Origin: Treponema sp.
GTDB lineage: Bacteria > Spirochaetota > Spirochaetia > Treponematales > Treponemataceae
Assembly: GCA_017449285.1 (NCBI GenBank)
Contig: JAFSJX010000064.1
Coordinates: 1 to 64,000 of the forward strand
Length of the DNA: 64,000 nt
Reading direction: 5' to 3'
Part shown: in pieces, positions 8,075-16,083 of the stretch
How the letters are laid out: each line of letters begins with the position of its first letter
Numbering within the stretch: the first letter of the stretch is position 1
Translations under genes and position numbers: made by a program
The notes under the pieces: model-generated
The model's database searches: none
The model's input: only the letters and a program-made list of their open reading frames with translations
Told to the model about the DNA's origin: nothing

Positions 8075-9082
8075 ATGAAATCAACAAACAAAACAGGACT
8101 TATTATCTTTATTTGTATTTCGGTGCTGGCCGTTGCGTTCGGGGTGATTGCCTTGCTCTATCCCAAAACCGAAACAAAGCGACCGGGAAATTCTGGCGGC
8201 GTAAACATCAATCTGCCAGGATTCAGTTTTTCTGCGGGAAAGCAGGGGGTAAAAAAAGCCTTTAAGAACAACGATTATATTGCGAAACTTTTTATTGACG
8301 GCATCATCATTGATGAGACAAAATCGTACAACCAGAAATGGATTCTGGAAACGATAAAAGACCTTGCCGAAGACAATCACAATCAGGGAATCATGCTGTG
8401 CTTGAATACTCCTGGTGGTGGCGTGTATCAGTCTGACGAGGTGTATCTTGCCTTGCTTGACTACAAAAAGACCACCGAACGACCTGTATATGCATATATT
8501 ACGCAGTTAGCGGCGAGCGGCGGCTACTACATTGCTTGCGCGGCTGATAAGATTTATGGCAACCGCAACGGACTTACCGGCTCAATCGGTGTGATTTTTG
8601 GACAGAGCGTGGATGCCACCGAAATGCTGGGAAAAATCGGCATCAAGACAAAAACATTCCATGCCGGCAAGAACAAAAATATGCTGAGTTATGATGAACC
8701 GCTTACTGAAGAGCAGGAATCTATCATGCAGACAATCGCCGAAGAAGCCTACAACCAGTTTACGCAAATCGTATCTGAGGGCAGAAATATGCCGATTGAA
8801 AAAGTTCGCAAGATTGCCGATGGAAGAATCTACAGCACGTTGCAGGCAAAGAACAATGGATTGATTGACGATGTTTGTACGTTTGATGAAGCCGTTGACC
8901 ACTTGTTCAAGGATTTTGAACTTTCTGAGGATATTGACGTTGAGGATTATGAATATGAATTTACCGACACGCTTTCGTCATGGCTCGGAAATATTCTTAC
9001 TCGTGTAACGGGAACTGGCGCGTTTGCGAAACGGCTGGAGACTGCAAACATTCCTTTCCCCGCGTATTATTATAATTGGTAG
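8075..9082 (+). CDS. sppA: Signal peptide peptidase, S49 family (SppA type)
   Basis: 335 residues, the short single-domain form of SppA. An N-terminal membrane anchor (residues 8-28) is followed by the protease fold: LCLNTPGGGVYQSDEVY, the nucleophile Ser148 in AASGGYY, and TGSIGVIFG. The general-base Lys is probably Lys201 in AGKNKNML. Such enzymes degrade signal peptides left in the membrane after export; bacterial homologues also cut stressed membrane proteins. A ribosome-binding site (AAGAGG) precedes the ATG. Convergent with recX, three bases apart. Confidence 0.88.
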   Translation: MKSTNKTGLIIFICISVLAVAFGVIALLYPKTETKRPGNSGGVNINLPGFSFSAGKQGVKKAFKNNDYIAKLFIDGIIIDETKSYNQKWILETIKDLAEDNHNQGIMLCLNTPGGGVYQSDEVYLALLDYKKTTERPVYAYITQLAASGGYYIACAADKIYGNRNGLTGSIGVIFGQSVDATEMLGKIGIKTKTFHAGKNKNMLSYDEPLTEEQESIMQTIAEEAYNQFTQIVSEGRNMPIEKVRKIADGRIYSTLQAKNNGLIDDVCTFDEAVDHLFKDFELSEDIDVEDYEYEFTDTLSSWLGNILTRVTGTGAFAKRLETANIPFPAYYYNW

Positions 9083-9085
9083 AGA

Positions 9086-9742
9086 TTACGGGCGGCTGAG
9101 TCTGTCGGAATTATCGTTCAATTCGTGCTGAATCATTTTGTATGAAAAGCCGCTTGCCATAAGGTAGGCGGTTAATTTTTCGTCCGCGCGTCCTGTGCGG
9201 GTTGCTTTTTCTATGGCCTTGCGGCACAATTCGGATTCATCATGCTCCGCAAAAAAATCTTCGATGGCGCGCTCTGTAATGGAACGGCTGATTCCGCGGC
9301 TTAGTAGTTCGCTTCTTAGGCGGCTGCGTCCTTGAAATTTGTTTACGCTGTGTATTCTGAGCCACGAGGCGGCAAAGCGTTCATCACTTAAATATTTTTT
9401 GCTTTCAAGATAATCCAGCGCGAGCGAAATCGCTTCTTTGGAAAAGCCTTTTTGTTGCATTTTGCGTTCCAATCCGGCACGGCATTGTTCGCAGCGCGCC
9501 AAAAGCGACTCGCATTTTTTTTCAGCGGCAAACGCCTCTCCCGCGCGGATAATATCCGCCGTCTGCTCTTCGGAAAAGGTCGCGCCTTCGGAAATGGACT
9601 GGGGCGAAACAATCTGTAAATATGATGTGCGTACAAAAAAAACAGGTCCTTCTGAACTGGTGATTTCCACGCAGTCCGTACCGACCTGTTTTATCGAAAC
9701 TATGCACAGTTCCAAAAGAATGCCTCCGTTGCAGAGCCGCAT
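9086..9742 (-). CDS. recX: Regulatory protein RecX
   Basis: 218 residues, longer than the usual 150-200 because of an N-terminal extension. The RecX three-helix repeats are visible: RAGLERKMQQKGFSKEAI, then a stretch with LDYLESKKYLSDERFAASWLR, then RSRLRSELLSRGISRSI and a last repeat with LMASGFSYKMIQHEL. RecX binds RecA filaments and limits RecA activity. It lies 27 bases after rpsI on the same strand and no recA is present, so it is probably expressed from the ribosomal-protein operon. Confidence 0.85.
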   Translation of the reverse strand: MRLCNGGILLELCIVSIKQVGTDCVEITSSEGPVFFVRTSYLQIVSPQSISEGATFSEEQTADIIRAGEAFAAEKKCESLLARCEQCRAGLERKMQQKGFSKEAISLALDYLESKKYLSDERFAASWLRIHSVNKFQGRSRLRSELLSRGISRSITERAIEDFFAEHDESELCRKAIEKATRTGRADEKLTAYLMASGFSYKMIQHELNDNSDRLSRP

Positions 9743-9769
9743 AGAATACAGTTCCGCAACATACGCAAA

Positions 9770-10162
9770 CTAACGCTTGCTGAACTGGAAGCGGCGGCGA
9801 GCACCACGCTGACCGTACTTCTTGCGTTCAACCATGCGGCTGTCGCGTGTCAGATAGCCGTTTGCCTTGAGTGATGTGCGGCTGTCGGGGTCTACCTGCA
9901 AGAGAGCGCGGCTCAAACCATGCAGACAAGCGGCAGCCTGTCCTTTCAATCCGCCGCCATTCACGTTGATAAGAATGTCGAATTTATTTTCGTTGTTTGT
10001 TACCAAAAGCGGGCGATGTACGGTGCGAATCTGCTCTTCCGAAGCAAAATATTCCGCGATGTCCTTGCCGTTTACAACGATTTTTCCACTGCCATCACGC
10101 AAAAATACGCGGGCTGTAGAGGTCTTTCTTCTTCCTGTACCGATAGCAATATTCTTTACCAT
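9770..10162 (-). CDS. rpsI: 30S ribosomal protein S9
   Basis: 130 residues, normal length. The start [23 protein letters not shown] and the basic C-terminus ([19 protein letters not shown]) are diagnostic; the last residues reach the decoding-site tRNA in the ribosome. It follows rplM by 17 bases in the standard L13-S9 operon. Confidence 0.98.
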   Translation of the reverse strand: MVKNIAIGTGRRKTSTARVFLRDGSGKIVVNGKDIAEYFASEEQIRTVHRPLLVTNNENKFDILINVNGGGLKGQAAACLHGLSRALLQVDPDSRTSLKANGYLTRDSRMVERKKYGQRGARRRFQFSKR

Positions 10163-10179
10163 GAATCTACACTCCTACC

Positions 10180-10608
10180 TTACACTTCAAGCGGTTTGGG
10201 GTTCTGCGCTCCGTGCGGATGCTCTGCACCTTCATAAATTTTGAGATTGCCGAGCATTTTGCGACCAAGGCGACCGTTCGGCAACATTCCGTTGATGGTA
10301 AGTTTGAGCGGCTCTGTCGGTTTCTTTTCAATCAATTTCTTGAATGAGTAGGTGCGAAGACCGCGTACAAATCCAGTGTAGTGACGATACAGATGATCGT
10401 CTTCCTTGTTTCCAGAAACAGCAACCTGAGCGGCGTTGATAATAACAACATAGTCACCCATTTCCTGATTCGGTGTGTAAGTTGCCTTGTTCTTTCCGCG
10501 AAGAACTGAGGCCGCTTTTGCAGCAACACGACCAAGTGGTTTTCCTGCTGCGTCAATGATGTACCAGTCTCTTTTCTGGTCTACATCTCTTACAAAAATG
10601 GTTTTCAT
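10180..10608 (-). CDS. rplM: 50S ribosomal protein L13
   Basis: 142 residues, normal length. Characteristic blocks are WYIIDAAGKPLGRVA, LRGKNKATYTPN, GDYVVIINA and the late MLPNGRLGRKML. L13 is an early-assembling 23S rRNA-binding protein. First gene of an L13-S9-RecX operon; its promoter is visible at 10713-10741. Confidence 0.98.
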   Translation of the reverse strand: MKTIFVRDVDQKRDWYIIDAAGKPLGRVAAKAASVLRGKNKATYTPNQEMGDYVVIINAAQVAVSGNKEDDHLYRHYTGFVRGLRTYSFKKLIEKKPTEPLKLTINGMLPNGRLGRKMLGNLKIYEGAEHPHGAQNPKPLEV

Positions 10609-10712
10609 TGTATATACCTTTATCTAAAAAGTCTGTCTGTAATCCAGTTAGCATCTCTGAATCACACAACCGTCAGCAATGAGCAGTTGCCGACGCATAT
10701 ACGGGGAATAAT

Positions 10713-10741
10713 ATGATATAATTTAAACACAATTACGTCAA
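10713..10741 (-). promoter_or_regulatory. Promoter of rplM-rpsI
   Basis: On the minus strand: TTGACG at 10741-10736, 17-base spacer, TATCAT at 10718-10713. About 100 bases of leader follow before rplM, room for autoregulation, though I see no clear mimic structure. Confidence 0.65.
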
Positions 10742-10775
10742 GGGCGTTTGGGCACGGAAATCAACTATTAAATTT

Positions 10776-10911
10776 CGACACAGATGAACACAGATAAACG
10801 GTGATTTAGACCTTGCGTGATACGAAATTATTACAAAATCGTACAAAAATTATAAAAAAAGAACCTTGTCTGTGTCCTATCTGTGTACATCTGGTGTTTA
10901 TCTGTGTCAAA
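10776..10911. repeat. Inverted CACAGAT-type intergenic repeat
   Basis: The left side has GACACAGATGAACACAGATA; the right side (from about 10868) reads TCTGTGT...ATCTG...GTTTATCTGTGTC, its approximate reverse complement. It fills the otherwise gene-free stretch 10609-11072 together with the next repeat. I see no coding potential in it. Confidence 0.5.
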
Positions 10912-10924
10912 AATTGATTTCCAT

Positions 10925-11032
10925 GGGGCATTGCGGGGCTGAAAAGCGGGAAAATTGCTCCGCAGAGGGGGTAGGCGGAAATGCGATAGCGAAGCGGTGC
11001 ATTGTAGCCGAGGGGGAGGCTTCCCCCTTCCA
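10925..11032. repeat. Dispersed intergenic repeat, family 1, copy A
   Basis: Contains GCGGGGCTGAAAAGC, then AATTGC-CCGCAGAG, GGGTAG, and a closing G-run/CTTCCCC hairpin. A second clear copy lies at 53986-54077 after the ketosynthase gene. Non-coding; hairpins could act in transcription termination or RNA stability. Confidence 0.6.
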
Positions 11033-11037
11033 ATGAT

Positions 11038-11066
11038 TTGACGATTCTTCATTCTGCTGATAATAT
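11038..11066 (+). promoter_or_regulatory. Promoter of ptsI, leaderless type
   Basis: TTGACG (11038-11043), 17-base spacer, TAATAT (11061-11066) preceded by an extended -10 TG. The -10 box ends six bases before the ptsI ATG, so transcription should start at or next to the start codon. Confidence 0.65.
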
Positions 11067-11072
11067 AGAAGT

Positions 11073-12773
11073 ATGGATATATTCTTAGGTATTTCGGCTT
11101 CGGCTGGGATTGGACTGGGAAAGGCGTTTGTCATTCCAAAGACTCAGAAACGGACGATACCACAGCGGACTATTGCGGCAGATGAACGAGAGACTCAGTG
11201 GGCGCGGTTTCAGGCTTCCCTGCAAAAAATTTCGGCTCAGGTGGCGCAAGATTTAGCGGGCGTAAAAGGCGACAAAGTTCAGTCCGAAATTTTTGAGACG
11301 TATTTTCTTATGCTGAATGACCCGGAATTTTTGGGTGATGTTGAGCGCACGTTTAACAAATCTGACAAGACGGTTGAATATATTCTGCATGAAAAAACTG
11401 AGGAATATGCCAACAAATTGAAGAACAGCGGAAACGATTATCTTGCCGAGCGCGCCCAGGACATTTGTGACATTTTTGGTCGGGTTCTGGATGATTTGTT
11501 GGATTTTCATCCGTTTGATATACAGCAAGTTCCCGATGGCGCGGTGATTGTCGCGCACGAAATGGCTCCAAGCGACACGATTATTCTTTCCAAGCGGAAA
11601 ATCGCGGGAATTGCGCTGGAAGAAGGCGGCGTTTCAAGTCACGTGGGCATTCTGGCGCGAAATTACGGCATTCCCGCCGTGTTTGCCATGCACCGAATCA
11701 CTCAGCATGCGAAAACGGGATTTACGATTATTGTTGACGGTGATGCCGGAGAATGTACGCTTAATCCTGACAGCGATTTTCTTGCGGACTGCGAAAAAAA
11801 GATTGTCGAGCAGGAAAAACATGCCGCTCAGCTTAAGGAATTCAGGACAAAGCCTGCGGCTACCAAAGACGGTACAAAATTTATGCTGTTGGCAAATATC
11901 GGTACGGTTGAGGAAGCAAAAATCGCGCTAAAAGAGGGAGCGGACGGCATCGGGCTTTTCCGCACGGAATATTTGTTTATGAGCGAGGCTACTTTTTCCG
12001 AAGAGGCGCAGTTTAAGGCATACAAAAACGTGCTGGAAACAATGGGCGACAAACCAGTGACAATCCGAACGCTGGATGCTGGCGGCGACAAACTTGTTCC
12101 GATGAAGGATTTGCTGGTTCATAACGAAAAAAATCCGCTGATGGGATTACGGGCTATCCGCCTGAGTCTGGCTCATCCGCAGCAGTTGCGCACTCAGTTG
12201 CGGGCTTTGTATCGGGCGAGCGTGTATGGAAACCTTAAAATTATGTTTCCGCTTGTTACGGACATCTCTCAGGTGCGCAAGGCAAAACAGATTGCCTCAG
12301 AGGTGAGGGGAACGCTTGCTGCCGAAGGAGTGCCGTTTAATCCCGATGTTCCCCTGGGCATTATGGTGGAGACCGCGGCAGCGGCAATTACGGTGGACTT
12401 GCTTGCAACCGTAAGTGACTTTTTCTCCATCGGCACGAATGATTTGACCCAGTACACGATGGGTGTTGACCGCGAGAATGCGACCGTTGCCCCGTTGTAT
12501 GACGAATTGCATTTGGCTGTGTTGCGGCTGATTCAAACGACAATAATTTTTGGCACAAGAGCAAATCTTCCCATCTCTGTCTGCGGAGAAATGGCAAGCC
12601 GCAAGGAAGGTGCGATGATTTTGGCTGGACTGGGAATCCGAAGTCTGAGTATGAGTCCTAAACTGATTTGCGAAACAAAGGCATTGCTTGCCCAGCATAC
12701 GATTGATGAGTTGGAAAAGATGGCTGCAAAAGCGGTCGGAGTTGAAAATCTTAAGGGAACGATTACTTTTTAG
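11073..12773 (+). CDS. ptsI: PTS enzyme I (phosphoenolpyruvate-protein phosphotransferase)
   Basis: 566 residues, normal length. The N-terminal HPr-binding domain leads to the phosphohistidine site EEGGVSSHVGILARNYGIPA (His near residue 190). The C-terminal PEP-binding barrel shows GIGLFRTEYLFM, TIRTLDAGGDK, the signature DFFSIGTNDLTQYTMGVDRE and the active-site Cys in ISVCGEMAS. It transfers phosphate from PEP to HPr in the cytoplasm. HPr is not in this window; a PfoR-like permease and an EIIA are, so the organism has at least a partial PTS. The start is placed at the ATG just after a good promoter. Confidence 0.96.
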   Translation: MDIFLGISASAGIGLGKAFVIPKTQKRTIPQRTIAADERETQWARFQASLQKISAQVAQDLAGVKGDKVQSEIFETYFLMLNDPEFLGDVERTFNKSDKTVEYILHEKTEEYANKLKNSGNDYLAERAQDICDIFGRVLDDLLDFHPFDIQQVPDGAVIVAHEMAPSDTIILSKRKIAGIALEEGGVSSHVGILARNYGIPAVFAMHRITQHAKTGFTIIVDGDAGECTLNPDSDFLADCEKKIVEQEKHAAQLKEFRTKPAATKDGTKFMLLANIGTVEEAKIALKEGADGIGLFRTEYLFMSEATFSEEAQFKAYKNVLETMGDKPVTIRTLDAGGDKLVPMKDLLVHNEKNPLMGLRAIRLSLAHPQQLRTQLRALYRASVYGNLKIMFPLVTDISQVRKAKQIASEVRGTLAAEGVPFNPDVPLGIMVETAAAAITVDLLATVSDFFSIGTNDLTQYTMGVDRENATVAPLYDELHLAVLRLIQTTIIFGTRANLPISVCGEMASRKEGAMILAGLGIRSLSMSPKLICETKALLAQHTIDELEKMAAKAVGVENLKGTITF

Positions 12774-12858
12774 AAGATAGCCGCACCTATCAAAAGAGCC
12801 AGTGAAAGAATTTCGTTGCTTTGCATGGCTTTTGCATGACATAACGACCCATCTTCGT

Positions 12859-12864
12859 TATACT
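12859..12864 (+). promoter_or_regulatory. -10 box of der, leaderless type
   Basis: TATACT ends seven bases before the ATG at 12872; ATGACA at 12836-12841 gives a 17-base spacer. No ribosome-binding site is present between them. Confidence 0.55.
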
Positions 12865-12871
12865 ATAACCA

Positions 12872-14422
12872 ATGAAAAAATCACGCAAACAAAAGCCAGA
12901 TTTCTCTAAGCCAAAGCCGCAGAAAGTGGATATGACGGAACAGGCAGAACCGATTGCAGATGATAAGAAACATGATTCGGCGTTATCGGCAGACTTGCCC
13001 CAGCAATCTTCTCCAGAGACCGAATTTTCCCGTGACAAATATTACCTGAACCTGCCGCGCGTAGTAATTGCGGGGCGACCCAATGTGGGAAAATCCACGC
13101 TGTTCAACAATTTTGTGGGAAAGCGGCAGGCAATCGTAGACCCCACGCCTGGCGTAACGCGTGACCCGGTGGAATCGCAGGCGTTCATCGCGGGAAAGCC
13201 TGTTCTGCTTGTCGATACGGGCGGATTCAAACTGGAGCGCGATATTGGCACGATGGAAGCCGTGATGGATGAATTGGTCGTGGAAAAGTCGCTTGCCATG
13301 ATAAAAAGGGCTGATTTGATTCTGCTTTTGCTTGAAGCGGGAACGATTACAGGCGAGGACGAAGAATTCATCGCGCTTTTGCGTCCGTACTGGAGCAAAG
13401 TGATTGCCGCCGTGAACAAATGCGAGGGCGGACGGAACGAAAGCGTTGCGTGGAATTACATGCAGTACGGTTTTGAGAATCTCTTGTTCATTTCCGCAGA
13501 GCATGGCGACCATATCCCTGAACTGCAGCAGACAATTACGGAGCGTCTGGATTTTTCGCACGTGCAGGAAGGAACGGAAAAAGACCGCCCCATAAAGATT
13601 GCGATTTTGGGAAAGCCGAACACAGGAAAGTCAACGCTTTCTAACAGGCTCACCCATTCGGAAAAATCAATCGTGTCTGACTATGCGGGAACGACCCGCG
13701 ACGTGGTTGAGGGAGAATTCACTTACGGCGGACGCAATTTTGAGGTGGTCGATACGGCAGGCATCCGCAGAAAGGCAAAAGTCAAGGCGGACGTGGAATA
13801 TTATTCGGTGAACCGCGCGATAAAAACCTTGGACGAATGTGACGTGGTGTTTTTGATGATTGACGCGCAGGAAGGACTTGCCGAACAGGACAAAAAAATC
13901 TGTTCGCTTGCCTACGAGCGCGGGCGGGGCATCATCTTTGTGCTGAACAAATGGGATACGCAAGACCAAAGCAGAAAAACGCTCAAAGCAACGGTGGAGT
14001 ATACGCGCACGATGTTCGGTCACATGAACTGGGCACCGATTCTTCCGCTTTCTGCACTCAAAGGCGAAGGAATTAAGGATTTGCTGAACACGGCAATTAC
14101 GCTGTACGAGCAGTTGACTCGAAAAGTGGAGACATCCGCGCTGAACAACGCACTAAAAGACTGGCTGTTACGCTATCCGCCGCCAGCAAGCAGGTCGATT
14201 CATTTTAAAATTCGCTACATGACCCAGACAAGTTCTAATCCCGTCAGTTTCATTATTTTTGCGACTAGCCCCGACAATGTGCCAGAAAGTTATGTGACGT
14301 ATCTGAAAAACCGCATCCGCGAAGACTTGGGATTTGACCAGATTCCCGTGCAACTTGAACTCAAGGCGAGCCGCACCCGCTGGGAAAAACGAAACCAAGA
14401 GCGCAGTCAGGAGAACAATTAG
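12872..14422 (+). CDS. der: Ribosome-assembly GTPase Der (EngA)
   Basis: 516 residues. A basic, polar N-terminal extension of about 50 residues precedes two tandem GTPase domains: GRPNVGKST (first P-loop) with DTGGF and later NKCE; GKPNTGKST (second P-loop) with DTAGIRRKAKV and NKWD. The C-terminal KH-like domain ends in ASRTRWEKRNQ. Der binds the 50S subunit and is essential for its maturation. The extension is unusual compared with typical 430-490-residue forms. A MerR-type gene starts one base after its stop. Confidence 0.95.
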   Translation: MKKSRKQKPDFSKPKPQKVDMTEQAEPIADDKKHDSALSADLPQQSSPETEFSRDKYYLNLPRVVIAGRPNVGKSTLFNNFVGKRQAIVDPTPGVTRDPVESQAFIAGKPVLLVDTGGFKLERDIGTMEAVMDELVVEKSLAMIKRADLILLLLEAGTITGEDEEFIALLRPYWSKVIAAVNKCEGGRNESVAWNYMQYGFENLLFISAEHGDHIPELQQTITERLDFSHVQEGTEKDRPIKIAILGKPNTGKSTLSNRLTHSEKSIVSDYAGTTRDVVEGEFTYGGRNFEVVDTAGIRRKAKVKADVEYYSVNRAIKTLDECDVVFLMIDAQEGLAEQDKKICSLAYERGRGIIFVLNKWDTQDQSRKTLKATVEYTRTMFGHMNWAPILPLSALKGEGIKDLLNTAITLYEQLTRKVETSALNNALKDWLLRYPPPASRSIHFKIRYMTQTSSNPVSFIIFATSPDNVPESYVTYLKNRIREDLGFDQIPVQLELKASRTRWEKRNQERSQENN

Positions 14423-14423
14423 C

Positions 14424-14795
14424 GTGGCGACTTTTACCATTGGCGAAGTGGAAGAACTCACGGGCATAAAAGCCCACATCCTGCGCTACTGGGAAAGCGT
14501 TATCCCCGGCTTTGCTCCCCGCAAGGACATCGGCGGACGGCGCGCTTATTCTGACCGCGATTTGGATTTGGTTCTGCGCCTAAAATATCTAATTTACGAA
14601 AAAAAATTCACGATTGAAGGCGCGCGCAGCCAACTTCTTTCAGAGGTGACCACTTACGACACCAATGCCACTACGCTGGACGAAATCCGCCGCTTGCGCA
14701 GTGAACTGACAGGACTGTATCTGCTGGTGAGGAAATATCGGAGCGGAAAAGAAACGCGCGCGGAATCTATTTCTTCCACGGATTCTTGCGAATAA
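14424..14795 (+). CDS. MerR-family small transcriptional regulator
   Basis: 123 residues from a GTG start at 14424, chosen because AGGAG (14409-14413) lies 10 bases upstream and because it avoids a 30-codon overlap with der. The winged-helix start FTIGEVEELTGIKAHILRYWE, then GGRRAYSDRDLDLVLRLK and KKFTIEGA, matches MerR DNA-binding domains. A short coiled tail (EIRRLRSELTGLYLLVRKYR) replaces an effector domain, as in small MerR-like proteins of unknown ligand. Its 3' end overlaps the convergent purA coding sequence by 29 bases. Confidence 0.82.
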   Translation: MATFTIGEVEELTGIKAHILRYWESVIPGFAPRKDIGGRRAYSDRDLDLVLRLKYLIYEKKFTIEGARSQLLSEVTTYDTNATTLDEIRRLRSELTGLYLLVRKYRSGKETRAESISSTDSCE

Positions 14796-15993
14796 ACGTT
14801 TCGTCGCGCTCGTAGCCTACGGAAATAATGCTGACAGGCGTTTTGCAATAATCTTCGATGAATTCAACATAATCGCGCGCCTGTTTGGGCAATTTTTCAT
14901 AACTGCGACATTCTTTCAGGCTTGCTTTCCAGCCGTCAAATTTTTGCAGGACGGGCTTTGCATTTTCCATCGCCTCAACACTGGCAGGAAAGTCAGTTAC
15001 AATCTTTCCATCAATCTCGTAGGCGATACAGGCTTCAATCTGATCCATCGTATCGTAGATGTCCAGATGAGTCAGCACCAAACTGTCCAAAGAATTGACA
15101 CGGCAGGCATACCGAAGCGCGACCAAATCAAGGTAGCCGCACCGACGCGCACGACCCGTAGTAACGCCATATTCACGACCAGTTTTGCGCACGTACTCAC
15201 AGAGTTCGCCTTCGCTTTCATTGTTGAATTCGGTGGGCATCGGACCATTTCCCACGCGCGTCTGATACGCCTTGAACACGCCCAAAATGGTGTCCAAATC
15301 ATGCGGACCAATGCCACAGCCTGTTGCCGCACCCGCCGCACAAGACGCGCCTGAAGAAACGTAGGGATATGTGCCTGAGTCAATGTCAAGCATCGCGCCC
15401 TGTGCGCCCTCAAACAAAATATTCTCGTTTTTGAATTCATACATTTTTGCGGTCAGGTCAACACGCATGGCAATCAGTTTGTCTTTATATTTGTCAAGAT
15501 AGGCTTTGTCTTCGCCATCATATTCTGCGATTTTTGCCGCCCAATCCAAATCAGCAAGGCGAAGACCGTCACGCTCAGCCTTTTCCGCATAGGCGATACC
15601 GATTCCGCGACCTGTCGTACCAATCGGGCGTTTGCGGTTTGCGTCGCGGTCTTTGTCCATCTGACGGTAGCGGGGCAGAATAATGTGGGCGCGGTCAGAG
15701 ATGAACACACGTCCTTCCCAGTTAATGCCGTTGTCTTTGAGCATCTGAAGTTCGTTGAACAAGGCTTCGGGGTCGATTACCATGCCTGCGCCAAGGAATA
15801 CGGACTTATCGGGATAGAGAATGCCGGACGGAACTTGATGAAGCGCGTACTGTTTGCCGTCAACGACAATCGTGTGACCTGCATTCGGACCGCCCGCATA
15901 GCGCACCACATATTTTGCATCTTCGGCAAGATAATCTACGATTTTGCCTTTTCCTTCATCGCCCCACTGAGCGCCGATAACAACGACCTTCAT
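14767..15993 (-). CDS. purA: Adenylosuccinate synthetase
   Basis: 408 residues starting at MKVVVIGAQWGDEGKGK, the GTP-binding loop of PurA; an upstream in-frame ATG at 16035 falls inside the promoter and is rejected. Other marks: GGPNAGHT, IGTTGRGIGIAYAEK and GVTTGRARRCGYLDL. The enzyme joins aspartate to IMP with GTP in the first step to AMP. Slightly shorter than the usual 425-430. Promoter at 16024-16052 gives a leader of about 25 bases. Its last codons overlap the convergent MerR gene. Confidence 0.95.
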   Translation of the reverse strand: MKVVVIGAQWGDEGKGKIVDYLAEDAKYVVRYAGGPNAGHTIVVDGKQYALHQVPSGILYPDKSVFLGAGMVIDPEALFNELQMLKDNGINWEGRVFISDRAHIILPRYRQMDKDRDANRKRPIGTTGRGIGIAYAEKAERDGLRLADLDWAAKIAEYDGEDKAYLDKYKDKLIAMRVDLTAKMYEFKNENILFEGAQGAMLDIDSGTYPYVSSGASCAAGAATGCGIGPHDLDTILGVFKAYQTRVGNGPMPTEFNNESEGELCEYVRKTGREYGVTTGRARRCGYLDLVALRYACRVNSLDSLVLTHLDIYDTMDQIEACIAYEIDGKIVTDFPASVEAMENAKPVLQKFDGWKASLKECRSYEKLPKQARDYVEFIEDYCKTPVSIISVGYERDETFIRKNPWKK

Positions 15994-16000
15994 AAAAAAA

Positions 16001-16023
16001 GCCCCCAAAACGAATTTGAGGGC
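16001..16023 (-). terminator. Rho-independent terminator of the esterase gene
   Basis: Minus strand: GCCCTCAAA, short loop, TTTGGGGGC (one G:T pair), followed by seven T (16000-15994). It lies 61 bases after the esterase stop and directly abuts the purA -10 box. Confidence 0.75.
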
Positions 16024-16052
16024 AGTATAGCACAAATGAGAGTTTGTTTCAA
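16024..16052 (-). promoter_or_regulatory. Promoter of purA
   Basis: Minus strand: TTGAAA at 16052-16047, 17-base spacer, TGC-TATACT (extended -10) at 16029-16024. The transcript should start inside the preceding terminator hairpin and so lose its 5' arm. Confidence 0.65.
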
Positions 16053-16083
16053 TGACGGCAGTTTGCTCTGCCTTGGTTTTGTT

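Noticed and set aside
10609..11072. Hidden gene in the 464-base gap before ptsI
   Set aside because: Short frames only, all within inverted or dispersed repeats; promoters explain the rest.
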